DNA of 64,000 bases from Gonatopus flavifemur (taxonomy: Eukaryota > Arthropoda > Insecta > Hymenoptera > Dryinidae). This document shows positions 1-8,727 of the stretch, piece after piece (within the stretch, counting starts at the first letter, position 1; every line of letters begins with the position of its first letter). Both the position numbers and the translations under genes were made by a program. Below the pieces are notes generated by a model. The model was given only the letters and a program-made list of their open reading frames with translations, made no database searches and had not been told where the DNA came from. The stretch covers positions 2,309,501 to 2,373,500 of the forward strand of contig JAFFJZ010000025.1 in the NCBI GenBank assembly GCA_018340375.1. The letters are read 5' to 3'.

Positions 1-340
1 TTTTATACATTTTCGATACATTTGAATTCACAAAGGACTGACTTGGAAGTTTCGATCGATCTATGTATAATATAATATACGTACACACTACACAATATTG
101 AAAATTCTGCAAGATGTTATAAAGTGTAAATTATTTTCAGTTCAATATCAAAAAGCACCATCAAAAAAAGTTCTGAATAGGCTTATATGAACTTCTATAT
201 AACTCTTATTAGAAGAAGAATTCTAATTCATTTCAAAGACCACATTGATCATCAATAAAACAGCTTCAATGTGTATATTCCCGATTTAGAGCTCTCTCAG
301 AAATCTTTTTGAGATTTCATTAAATGCTAAGCACATGTAG
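1..340. other. No gene recognised
   Basis: A+T-rich sequence with no supported reading frame, RNA gene or clear repeat. It precedes a small foldback element at 343-472. Confidence 0.5.
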
Positions 341-342
341 TA

Positions 343-472
343 CCCAGCCAGAAATGGAAATTTTTCGATATCAAATTGATATCGAATCGATATCATTCAC
401 CTCGAAATCGTCTCGAAATTTAACAGATCTATATCGAAATGATATGGAATCGACATTGAATTTCTAGTTGGG
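343..472. mobile_element. CCC-type foldback MITE, 130 bp, TA duplication
   Basis: The element starts CCCAGCCAGAAAT and ends ATTTCTAGTTGGG, an imperfect terminal inverted repeat, with TA on both sides (341-342 and 473-474). The interior is an array of the palindrome TCGATATCGA and variants. There is no coding capacity. It shares its CCC/GGG ends and 2-bp duplication with elements at 8964, 21503, 29931, 31451, 31821, 32022, 33085, 33753, 38047 and 49113. The superfamily is not certain. Confidence 0.75.
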
Positions 473-570
473 TAAATAGCTCAGAATGTTATTGATCACT
501 GCATTTTTTATATGAGCATACATATATTATGATACCGCATAATACTATCCCAAAAAATGTACTGTCTTAC

Positions 571-762
571 CTTGGAGAGATCCTTGCGTTTATATCACGC
601 TTTTCGTTCTGTAATTCGTAGTATTGTTTATGATGATTACATCTCAAATGTGACATTAGATTAGATGTGTTTCCGTATTTCACTGATATTATTTTCTGAC
701 AAATCTTGCAAACTGCACTACCCTTTTTCTGATTCTCAAAATATTGCCGAACATGACTACAG
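571..762 (-). pseudogene. BED-type zinc-finger exon, interrupted by the Gypsy insertion
   Basis: On the minus strand the reading frame from 762 down to 571 contains a BED-like finger: CKIC, then about 20 residues, then SHLRCNHH, giving a C-x2-C...H-x4-H pattern, followed by a charged stretch. The frame runs into a good splice donor (AAG then GTAAGA, donor GT at 570-569), so this looks like an exon and not a random frame. BED fingers occur in hAT transposases and in host genes derived from them. The 5' side is cut by the LTR element at 763. The sequence on the far side of the insertion (from 8068) has an in-frame stop four codons upstream, so either the exon began near the insertion point or the copy was already dead. 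No downstream partner exon was identified. Confidence 0.5.
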
Positions 763-1609
763 TGTAAGAATTCTTGTTTTATTTCCTTGTCATTCACATA
801 AAATATGTGAATTAAGGAAATAAAAAGGGGGATATTGTAAGGGTACACTATGTAGAATATTATAAGGGAAGAGAGAAGTCGTTATCAAACAGGTAACGAT
901 ATCGATACCACATTTCGTGGTATACGGAACAAGGGAGGGGAACAAGAGAGAATAGTAGTAGGAGAACCAATGTAGCCCTCTTGGTCTTCAACCTTCGGAG
1001 TATACGGACGTCCGAAACACGAGCAGACAGCTCAAAGAAAAGGAATTGACACGCCAAAGGAAAAAAGGAGTTTGCATTCGTGATACCGAGGACTAAGACC
1101 AATGGACCAAAAATCAAGAGCTCACTAAAAAAGAGAAAAGAAAAGATAAGTTTTTCAACATGTATACATACGTCTCTGTTCACGTGCACGTTTAATTTGT
1201 CATATCTCTCGTTTTTCTCTCTTTTCCTGTATTCAATTTGAATGACAACAAGTTGTAGTTTAATGTAAATGACGGACAACGGAACCTTTCCGATATATAT
1301 TGAACAATCAATACAAATTAACGACTATGACATATCATCTATTACTTCATGAATAATGTTGGAAAGTTGATAAGAAGCTACCAACTCGGCTTGTGAGTTT
1401 GAAAACTAAAAGAATGTATCAACTATCCAACCGATTATTGTAAAGCGAAACCATAATTTGAATATATTATATTGATTTATATTATATTTGACTCATAATC
1501 ATGTAAAATCATTTCATTCCTTCGTCTTTACTTCTACTTTCTAAATTTACAGTATTATTGTGATATCATTTCGTATGAGTGGCAATTTGTAAATAAACGA
1601 ATTGTTACA
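763..1609 (+). repeat. 5' LTR, 847 bp
   Basis: Begins TGTAAGAATTC and ends TTGTTACA; nearly identical to 7232-8067. The first 73 bp hold a long hairpin (arms around TTATTTCCTT and AAGGAAATAA) and end in a second copy of the polypurine-tract/LTR junction (GGGGGATATTGTAAG near 827-840). An AATAAA signal lies at 1592-1597, close to the LTR end. The sequence ATATATATTG near 1292 could be a TATA-like element, but the start site cannot be fixed. Confidence 0.95.
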
Positions 1610-1611
1610 AT

Positions 1612-1625
1612 TGGCGCCCAACGTG
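1612..1625 (+). other. Primer-binding site, tRNA-Lys type
   Basis: TGGCGCCCAACGTG, two bases after the LTR end, is complementary to the 3' end of insect/vertebrate tRNA-Lys(CUU), as in many Gypsy elements and retroviruses. The match stops after 14 bases. Confidence 0.85.
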
Positions 1626-2032
1626 TCCGGTAAAATTTTATTAAATTATTTTGAATCCATTTTAATGTGTCGTGCTATTTATTCTTAAAAAAAAAAAAAA
1701 TTTTGTCAAATTCAAGGTCTCGAACGAAAAATATTTTAACATATGTGAATATTGTTCGAATGTAAAAATTATGTATAGAAATTTACTTGCGTGTATCGTG
1801 AAAAATAATTTATATAAAATTCAAAACCAAATATCATACAATATAATTCGTCCCATTGAAATGATTAGTTAAACGCAGGTGTGTGATCGAATAAAATCAA
1901 CGTTGAATAGTGAAATCATAAACACAACGTCTATACAACAGCAAGACCTAAAATCAAAACATAGAAGTCTCTTGTAATGATCAATTTTAATTCAACACAT
2001 ATCTAATTTATATTGGTTTCGTATAGAGATAC

Positions 2033-3115
2033 ATGAGTGTTCAACGCTCTCCACGCAAAACAAGGAGCGGGGCAGAATTTGGCTTATATATGCAAGGAAG
2101 TTCGGAAATTGCGAATCCTACAACGACACACAACAAAACAAACATGGAGCAGGAGATAGAACGTCTAAGAGCTGAAATGGAAGCAGAAAAAAGACAAACA
2201 CAACGAATACGTGCGGAACGAGATCAGCTGAGAAATGCGCAACAAAATCAAAATGTGTCAAGAGATACAGGTATGGACAATAGATTGATCGAGTCAATGA
2301 TAAACAATATGCAAAATAATGATATCAAGATTCCTAAATTCGACAATATAGAAAAAACACATCCGAAAGAATTTTTACAAAGTTTAGAAAAATACTATAC
2401 AATTTTAAAAATAACAAGTGATGACAGGAAATTGATATGTCTTGATAGAGCGTTGGAAGGTCAGGCAAAGATATGGTTTGATACATTTAAAGAAACCTTT
2501 AAGACCTTGATTTCATTCAAAGTTGAATTTGAAAAGAAATTCCTTTCGATACCGGTTCAAGTTAATTTCAAAACAAAGTGGATGACGCGAAGGTACAGAT
2601 CGAAAGATGAGAATATGCAAAATTATTTTCTCAAACAACGTGTAGAAGCAAGTTATTTTTCACCTAAATTAACGGATTATGAAGTAAATTATCAGATTGT
2701 ACAGCAATTACCGTATAGAATTATAGAATTATTGACGACTGTAGATTTTTCGAATACAGAAAAAGTATTAGAAGCTATAGCTCTACAAGATACGTTAGAC
2801 GTGCTAAAAAATAATGAAAAACATGCATATGGTAATAGATATCAACCGACAGTAAATGTTAATAACATGCACATGCAAAGAAATAGTTCGTCGTATAACA
2901 ACCATCATAATAATAGACGTGAGTACCATCAATCGAATTATAATAATCCAAGAAGATGGAATAGAGATAATCAAACGGTAAATGCTGGACAATATGAAGC
3001 GCGATCATATGATGAAAGAAGAAATCGTGATTTTAGAATTCCTGATGTATCCGTTCCGCCACCCTGTTATAATCGATCTAATCATAGAAATTATCAAAGA
3101 CAGAATTTAAACTGA
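2033..3115 (+). CDS. Gag-like protein of the Gypsy element
   Basis: 360-residue frame with an ATG start. Residues about 38-76 are a charged heptad-like stretch (EIERLRAEMEAE...), probably a coiled coil. Residues about 95-270 fit a retrotransposon Gag capsid domain, with the PKFDN opening and a GQAKIWFDTF motif. The C-terminal 90 residues are rich in Asn, Arg, Tyr and His, likely nucleic-acid binding; no CCHC zinc knuckle is present, which is unusual but known in some insect Gypsy lineages. The frame ends Gln-Asn-Leu-Asn-stop, and those codons contain a -1 slippery heptamer leading into the protease frame. It is the first frame after the leader and should be the most abundant product. Confidence 0.85.
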   Translation: MSVQRSPRKTRSGAEFGLYMQGSSEIANPTTTHNKTNMEQEIERLRAEMEAEKRQTQRIRAERDQLRNAQQNQNVSRDTGMDNRLIESMINNMQNNDIKIPKFDNIEKTHPKEFLQSLEKYYTILKITSDDRKLICLDRALEGQAKIWFDTFKETFKTLISFKVEFEKKFLSIPVQVNFKTKWMTRRYRSKDENMQNYFLKQRVEASYFSPKLTDYEVNYQIVQQLPYRIIELLTTVDFSNTEKVLEAIALQDTLDVLKNNEKHAYGNRYQPTVNVNNMHMQRNSSSYNNHHNNRREYHQSNYNNPRRWNRDNQTVNAGQYEARSYDERRNRDFRIPDVSVPPPCYNRSNHRNYQRQNLN

Positions 3116-4368
3116 AAAGCAGTGTGATTAAAACAGGTCCCACATCACACTGGCAGGGGGATAAATTATCAGAGGACCTACAAGAAAACGTATTAACACC
3201 AAAAGATCAATCAAAGTACGAAACAGAAAATCCTGTATCGCCAAACATACTGATAGAGGTTGATCAAATGAAAATAATGGCCTTGATAGATACTGGAAGC
3301 GAAATATCGTGTATTTCGGATCAATTATATTTAGAACTTTGTAATATCGTAAAACCATGTGAACTTCCAGTCACAAATATGATGGTCATAGCAGCATTTG
3401 GCAAAAGACCGGCCCCAGTTAAAAAACAAGTATTCTTGCAAATCAAAATAGCGGATTTGAAGATAAATCAAGCGTTTCTAGTGATAGACGGATTGACTAA
3501 TGGCATGATTGTAGGAAACGACTTTCTTTTCATGAACAAAACAATTATCAACTATAGTAACAAAACAGTAACAATAAATAAAAAAATAATAGATTCAAAA
3601 ATAGCGTTCAACAAAACAGATTTGGAAAAAATACAAATAATCAACGAAAAAGACATCACATACATCAACATTATTCAAATAAATAAAGGAATAAAATCTA
3701 TAAAAAATAATAACTGTGACATATTTAAAAAAAGAATAAATGATTATCATGCACAGGATAGGGATAACAATGATAGAAATGAAGAATTAACGGTTGTATA
3801 TGAAAGTGTAAACGTTGAAGGTGACAGTTTAAACAGTCAAAAGAAAGAAATGAAAAGGCACACTGAACTACATGATGGTTTAAATAAAAACTTGATTCAA
3901 AATAAGGGGGATGGGGAGCAACGTAGTGAAAGCGTAAAAAATATGGATGAAAATAGATCGAGTATAAATATGATCAATGAAATTAACATTAATTCGGAAA
4001 ATGTAGTAGAGAATGATAATATTAACGAAAATAATGATGAGCATGCGAATGAGTTAAATATGAATATAAATGATAACCATGCAAATAAAGAAATTATAAA
4101 TGAAAATGATGATAATGCGTGCATTGAAATTGGAAAAATAGATGATCTAGAATATGATATTAATTGTATTGTTAACAAAAATCAAACTGAATTATGCACA
4201 AATAAAGAAAGCGATATTGATGATGTATGGGATATTTCTCAAGAAATTTTAGAAGAGAAATATGAGTATCAACAAGCAGATAGTGAATTTATCGATGATT
4301 TAAAAAATTTGGACAAACAACTTGGATCAATAAGTGAAGAAAAAAAAAAGTATTGTTTGAACTGTTAA
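3088..4368 (+). CDS. Protease frame of the Gypsy element with a long acidic Asn-rich extension
   Basis: Open from 3088 after an in-frame TAG at 3085. There is no good ATG near the start, so I read it as entered by -1 frameshift from gag. About 55 residues downstream of 3124 lies ALIDTGSEISCI, the aspartic protease active site (DTG), with IVGNDF as the second conserved block about 75 residues later: a retropepsin that would act as a dimer. The remaining ~220 residues are rich in Asn, Asp and Glu, low in complexity, with no recognised domain. The frame ends at TAA 4366-4368 and overlaps the pol frame from 4338. Confidence 0.85.
   Translation, partial: KLSKTEFKLKSSVIKTGPTSHWQGDKLSEDLQENVLTPKDQSKYETENPVSPNILIEVDQMKIMALIDTGSEISCISDQLYLELCNIVKPCELPVTNMMVIAAFGKRPAPVKKQVFLQIKIADLKINQAFLVIDGLTNGMIVGNDFLFMNKTIINYSNKTVTINKKIIDSKIAFNKTDLEKIQIINEKDITYINIIQINKGIKSIKNNNCDIFKKRINDYHAQDRDNNDRNEELTVVYESVNVEGDSLNSQKKEMKRHTELHDGLNKNLIQNKGDGEQRSESVKNMDENRSSINMINEININSENVVENDNINENNDEHANELNMNINDNHANKEIINENDDNACIEIGKIDDLEYDINCIVNKNQTELCTNKESDIDDVWDISQEILEEKYEYQQADSEFIDDLKNLDKQLGSISEEKKKYCLNC
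3106..3152 (+). promoter_or_regulatory. Predicted -1 ribosomal frameshift signal, gag to protease
   Basis: The heptamer T TTA AAC (3106-3112) is in the correct phase at the last gag codons, just before the TGA stop. After a 7-nt spacer a perfect 9-bp stem follows: CAGTGTGAT (3120-3128) pairs with ATCACACTG (3144-3152) around a 15-nt loop. The protease frame is open from 3088 and lies in the -1 frame. TTTAAAC with a hairpin or pseudoknot 5-8 nt downstream is a known strong eukaryotic viral frameshift arrangement. Efficiency is not known. Confidence 0.8.
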
Positions 4369-7037
4369 TAAAATATCAAGAATTGTTCAAAAAGAAAGTC
4401 GGACATTGCTCTTTATATAATCATGAAATTAAAGTGTTAAAAAATGAACCGATAGTTAAAAAAACTTATCCAATACCATACAAATACAGAGAACAGGTCA
4501 GGGAGGAAATTAAAATTATGTCAGAACAAGGTATAATAGAGAGATCCACAAGTGCTTATTGTAACCCTTTGAGAATTATAATGAAGAAAGATAACTCGAT
4601 TCGAATTTGTTTAGACGCCAGATTTCTCAATGAGGTTATTGAGGGTGACAATGAGTCTCCTCCATTAATTGAAGAAATTTTACAGAATTATCATGAATCC
4701 AAATATTTTTCTACCACAGACCTGTCAAATGGATATTGGCAAGTACCTCTATCAGTTGAATCACGGCAATACACGGCATTTCTGGTTGATGGGAAACTGT
4801 ATCAATTTTGTAGAGTCCCTTTTGGGATAAAAACTGCCTCCAGTGCGTTTATTCGAGCACTCGATATGGCCCTGGGCGAGGGAAAAGAAGAATTTGTCAC
4901 CTGCTATGTGGATGATTTTTTGATCAATTCCAAGACTTTTAAAGCGCATATTGCTCACTTGGATTGGATATTTTCTCCTCTCCTTAAAAATAATTTAACG
5001 TTGAATCTATCCAAATGTAAATTTTTACAAAAATCAATACCATTCTTGGGATTTATTATATCCGGTAATGGCGTATCACCTGATCCAAAAAGGTTGCAAA
5101 TTATAAAAGATTTTCCACCACCAAGCAATATGAAACAACTGCAACAGTTTTTGGGGATCTGTGGATATTATCGCCGCTTCAGTCAAAAATACGCAAACTA
5201 TATAGAACCTTTTCGAGAATTGTTGAAAATCAAGGCAGCGTGGAAATGGAATGATCATCATACTAAAGCATTTGAACAATTGAAAAACCAATTCTTGAAT
5301 TGCGTTACTTTGAAACACATGTTACCAAATATTCCGTTTCGTATTCAGACTGACGCGAGCGATTATGGAATCAGCGGAATTCTATATCAGATTGATAATG
5401 AAGGTGATCATAATATAATTTCATTGGTAAGCAGATCCCTCACGATCACAGAAAAAAGGTATTTTACAACTGAGAAGGAGCTGCTAGCAATTGTCTACTC
5501 AGTAACCAAATTTAGAACCTACATATTGGGAACATCGTTTACAATCGTCACTGACCACCATACTTTAACTTTCTTAAAGGTCAGCAATTTTCATAACGAT
5601 AGAATAATGCGATGGGCGATGTTGCTGCAACAATACAATTTCAAAATCGAACATTGTAGGGGAGTAGACAATTTGGTTGCAGATTTCTTTAGTCGAAATG
5701 TTGATGGTAAAACATCAAAAGAACCACCAAACAAATTATTAATTTCGAAATTAAATGCACATATATCACTTGATTACCATGGAACTCAAGGGAGTTTACC
5801 ATTCGTTCAAACTATTACGCTAAGTTCTAGTTCGAAGAATGAGTTAACAAGAATGCGTGAAGCACAACGGAGAGATAAGATTATCAATTCGTGGATTTCT
5901 AAGTGCCATGAAGAGGCCTTTCAAGCACATTATAAAATGCACGATGATATCTTATTTCGAAGGCGTGAAAAATCTGCTCCATGGTGTTTGGTGATTCCTA
6001 AGGAATTAACGCATTTATTGATTCAATCTGTGCATGATAAACTAGCACATCCTGGTTCTTATAAGACCTATAAATACCTGGCTAGATATTATTTCTGGAG
6101 GGGAATGTATCGTCAAGTCAAAATGATACTCAAGTCTTGCGATCTGTGCCAGCGTGTCAAACATCTCACTCATAAGATGGAAGGAAAGGATCAAATGGTA
6201 GAATCAAAACATATCAATGATTTGGTAACCATAGATTTCTATGGTGCATTGCCGAGGTCGGTTGGTGGGGTCCAGTATATTCTGGTGATATTGGACGCTT
6301 TTTCAAAAATGACATCATTGTATACAATGAAAAAAGCAAATACCAGAGCGACACTCAAGGTGATTTTGAATAAATTTGTGCCAAGGTATGGAAAACCTAA
6401 AAGAATACTTTCGGATCATGGCACGCAATTTACGGCTGAAGAGTGGTCAAATAGATTGGAACGGGAGGGTATTAAGGCACAATATTCTAGCATAAGACAC
6501 CCCCAATCCAATCCAGCCGAACGTGTCATGAGAGAACTAGGCAGACTTTTTAGAACCTTATGTAGTAGCCGACATACGGCATGGGCCAAATTTATTCCTG
6601 AAATCGAAGAATTTATTAACATAACCACCCATTCGAGCACTGGATATAGCCCATACGAACTGCATTTCGGCAAACAACCAGAGGATGAAATAAAAAAACT
6701 GATAAACTTTCCTTCCAATCAAGGAATAGATCATGATAAAATTATTATATTGGCAAGAGAAGAAATGAAAAGAAATTTCAAAAGAAGGTCGAAAAAACAG
6801 AAAACTAAGTCGAAAATTCAACTGAATGTTGGAGATTTAGTGTTGATTAGGGTGCCTCACCAGTCCAGCGCTCTGGATAAGGTAACTCAAAAATTTTTCG
6901 AGTTATACGGAGGTCCATACCTGATCGATAAAATGATTGGAGACAACGCATATGTCTTGGTAGATCCGAAAGATCACAATAAAAGAAAAGCCACGGTAAA
7001 TCGTTGGAATCTAAAAAAATATTATAAACCAAATTGA
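4338..7037 (+). CDS. Reverse transcriptase, RNase H and integrase of the Gypsy element
   Basis: Frame of about 899 codons. Residue numbers here count from the TTG at 4353. Reverse transcriptase covers residues ~30-260, with FSTTDLSNGYWQ and the catalytic YVDD at 185-188. RNase H starts at TDASDYG (~333), with TTEKELLAIVYSV and TDHHTLTFL. The integrase zinc finger is H561, H566, C596, C599; its catalytic triad is D628, D688 and E723 (59 and 34 residues between). The C-terminal tail is basic and binds nucleic acid in this family. No stops or missing catalytic residues were found. The frame probably begins by frameshift from protease. It makes cDNA from the element RNA and inserts it in the nucleus. 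Confidence 0.95.
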   Translation, partial: RKKKVLFELLIKYQELFKKKVGHCSLYNHEIKVLKNEPIVKKTYPIPYKYREQVREEIKIMSEQGIIERSTSAYCNPLRIIMKKDNSIRICLDARFLNEVIEGDNESPPLIEEILQNYHESKYFSTTDLSNGYWQVPLSVESRQYTAFLVDGKLYQFCRVPFGIKTASSAFIRALDMALGEGKEEFVTCYVDDFLINSKTFKAHIAHLDWIFSPLLKNNLTLNLSKCKFLQKSIPFLGFIISGNGVSPDPKRLQIIKDFPPPSNMKQLQQFLGICGYYRRFSQKYANYIEPFRELLKIKAAWKWNDHHTKAFEQLKNQFLNCVTLKHMLPNIPFRIQTDASDYGISGILYQIDNEGDHNIISLVSRSLTITEKRYFTTEKELLAIVYSVTKFRTYILGTSFTIVTDHHTLTFLKVSNFHNDRIMRWAMLLQQYNFKIEHCRGVDNLVADFFSRNVDGKTSKEPPNKLLISKLNAHISLDYHGTQGSLPFVQTITLSSSSKNELTRMREAQRRDKIINSWISKCHEEAFQAHYKMHDDILFRRREKSAPWCLVIPKELTHLLIQSVHDKLAHPGSYKTYKYLARYYFWRGMYRQVKMILKSCDLCQRVKHLTHKMEGKDQMVESKHINDLVTIDFYGALPRSVGGVQYILVILDAFSKMTSLYTMKKANTRATLKVILNKFVPRYGKPKRILSDHGTQFTAEEWSNRLEREGIKAQYSSIRHPQSNPAERVMRELGRLFRTLCSSRHTAWAKFIPEIEEFINITTHSSTGYSPYELHFGKQPEDEIKKLINFPSNQGIDHDKIIILAREEMKRNFKRRSKKQKTKSKIQLNVGDLVLIRVPHQSSALDKVTQKFFELYGGPYLIDKMIGDNAYVLVDPKDHNKRKATVNRWNLKKYYKPN
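4344..4391 (+). promoter_or_regulatory. Predicted -1 ribosomal frameshift signal, protease to pol
   Basis: A run of ten A (4340-4349) followed by G gives A AAA AAG in the correct phase at 4344-4350, within the 31-bp overlap of the two frames. A possible 7-bp stem, TTTGAAC (4356-4362) with GTTCAAA (4385-4391), starts 5 nt downstream. The pol frame has a TGA at 4335 and no ATG near its start, so a shift is the simplest way in. A AAA AAG is weaker in eukaryotes than A AAA AAC. Polymerase slippage on the A-run is the alternative. Confidence 0.65.
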
Positions 7038-7220
7038 TAAAATTCAGCTGAATTACTTATAAAAAATTTTTTATGTACTTAGAAATAGACAAGCTATCTT
7101 CTTCATCGATGTTTATGTTGTTGTAAATATTGGTCATGCACCCATCTAAATAATCGTGAATAATAAATATAAAAAAAAAAAAAAAAAATTGATAAGAATA
7201 ATGTAAAATTATAGCATACT

Positions 7221-7231
7221 AAGGGGGATAT
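7221..7231 (+). other. Polypurine tract
   Basis: AAGGGGGATAT directly abuts the 3' LTR start TGTAAG at 7232; this is where plus-strand DNA synthesis is primed. The same tract recurs inside the LTR at ~7294-7304, giving two possible start points 73 bp apart. Confidence 0.85.
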
Positions 7232-8067
7232 TGTAAGAATTCTTGTTTTATTTCCTTGTCATTCACATAAAATATGTGAATTAAGGAAATAAAAAGGGGG
7301 ATATTGTAAGGGTACACTATGTAGAATATTATAAGGGAAGAGAGAAGTCGTTATCAAACAGGTAACGATATCGATACCACATTTCGTGGTATACGGAACA
7401 AGGGAGGGGAACAAGAGAGAATAGTAGTAGGAGAACCAATGTAGCCCTCTTGGTCTTCAACCTTCGGAGTATACGGACGTCCGAAACACGAGCAGACAGC
7501 TCAAAGAAAAGGAATTGACACGCCAAAGGAAAAAAGGAGTTTGCATTCGTGATACCGAGGACTAAGACCAATGGACCAAAAATCAAGAGCTCACTAAAAA
7601 AGAGAAAAGAAAAGATAAGTTTTTCAACATGTATACATACGTCTCTGTTCACGTGCACGTTTAATTTGTCATATCTCTCGTTTTTCTCTCTTTTCCTGTA
7701 TTCAATTTGAATGACAACAAGTTGTAGTTTAATGTAAATGACGGACAACGGAACCTTTCCGATATATATTGAACAATCAATACAAATTAACGACTATGAC
7801 ATATCATCTATTACTTCATGAATAATGTTGGAAAGTTGATAAGAAGCTACCAACTCGGCTTGTGAGTTTGAAAACTAAAAGAATGTATCAACTATCCAAC
7901 CGATTATTGTAAAGCGAAACCATAATTTGAATATATTATATTGATTTGACTCATAATCATGTAAAATCATTTCATTCCTTCGTCTTTACTTCTACTTTCT
8001 AAATTTACAGTATTATTGTGATATCATTTCGTATGAGTAGCAATTCGTAAATAAACGAATTGTTACA
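7232..8067 (+). repeat. 3' LTR, 836 bp
   Basis: Copy of 763-1609, lacking 11 bp of a TATTATATTT-type stretch and with two substitutions (5' positions 1581 and 1588). It ends TTGTTACA before the ACAG target duplication. Confidence 0.95.
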
Positions 8068-8073
8068 ACAGTT

Positions 8074-8177
8074 GTGATTTCATACGAGCGATTAGCGACG
8101 AGCGAAACCTTGGATGGAAGGAGAGGTCCCACATTACCTCTCTTTTCAGCTAATGTATCGCTCGTATGAAATTACAC
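8074..8177. repeat. Short foldback (hairpin) element
   Basis: GTGATTTCATACGAGCGAT at the left end is inverted at the right (ATCGCTCGTATGAAATTACAC). The inner part carries GGAGAGGT...ACCTCTCT, so the whole ~104 bp can fold. It lies immediately beyond the Gypsy insertion. The core resembles hairpins at 8422-8535 and 61434-61512. Confidence 0.65.
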
Positions 8178-8421
8178 CTTACGGGTTTGTCCTGACGTTT
8201 CGATACTTTCCTCTCCGGTCTCTATTTATAAGTAGATTTCAACTTATAATGAAATAATTCATTACAATTCCAGCACTTGTTTCACTATGTCGAGTCTATA
8301 CCGCAATAATGATAAGTAAACACAAACAATTGAATTAGATTGTAGACATTTCCATCATTAACCGCGACCGTTGTAGTGTAGCTTAGCTCCTTTGTTGCTA
8401 TGAATCATCCATAAATGAGAT

Positions 8422-8535
8422 GGGGGCCAAATCAACGAAACCGTTAGTTGGAAAGAATAAGACATCATACATCATACATCTCTTCCTTCTCAACCAATGG
8501 TTTCGTTGATTTGTCCTTTCGTTGATTCGGCCCCC
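8422..8535. repeat. Short foldback (hairpin) element, GGGGGCC ends
   Basis: GGGGGCCAAATCAACGAAAC at the left is inverted at the right, with a 15-base extra AATCAACGAAAG repeat in the right arm. The core GTTAGTTGGAAAGA...TCTTCCTTCTCAAC also pairs. A half copy of the ATCAACGAAA motif occurs at 62105-62130. Confidence 0.6.
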
Positions 8536-8557
8536 ACCCTTAATACCTAACCCCAAC

Positions 8558-8720
8558 TAGAGAGCCTCTAGGGAGAGAGTGGCCATTGAGATCTGTCAAA
8601 TCCTTGGGGAGCCATATTGATGAAATCTACCCGTATGGATATACGCATCAATATGGCAACCTAAGGATTTGACCAATCACAGCAGATTTCGATGTCCACT
8701 CTCTCTCTTGAGGCTCTCTA
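8558..8720. mobile_element. hAT-type MITE, 163 bp
   Basis: Ends TAGAGAGCCTC and GAGGCTCTCTA, with an 8-bp duplication ACCCCAAC at 8550-8557 and 8721-8728. The YARNG-like end and 8-bp duplication are hAT hallmarks. The inner sequence is also inverted (GCCATATTGATG against CATCAATATGGC), so nearly the whole element forms one stem. Confidence 0.85.
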
Positions 8721-8727
8721 ACCCCAA

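Larger units (their letters stand above)
763..8067 (+). mobile_element. Full-length Gypsy-type LTR retrotransposon
   Basis: Complete element of 7.3 kb: 5' LTR, tRNA-Lys primer site, gag, protease, RT/RNase H/integrase, polypurine tract, 3' LTR. The 4-bp duplication ACAG lies at 759-762 and 8068-8071. The domain order RT, RNase H, integrase places it in Gypsy (Metaviridae). There is no envelope frame: only about 190 bp separate the pol stop from the polypurine tract. The LTRs (847 and 836 bp) differ by two substitutions and one 11-bp indel near 1473-1490, so insertion is recent on an evolutionary scale. All three frames are open, so the copy may be autonomous if the two predicted frameshifts work. 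Confidence 0.95.

Noticed and set aside
860..1279. Minus-strand 139-codon open frame, repeated identically at 7329-7748
   Set aside because: It lies wholly inside the two LTRs; identity comes from LTR duplication, and the protein has no recognisable features.
7038..7220. Envelope gene in the Gypsy element
   Set aside because: Only about 180 bp lie between the pol stop and the polypurine tract, with no frame of any length.
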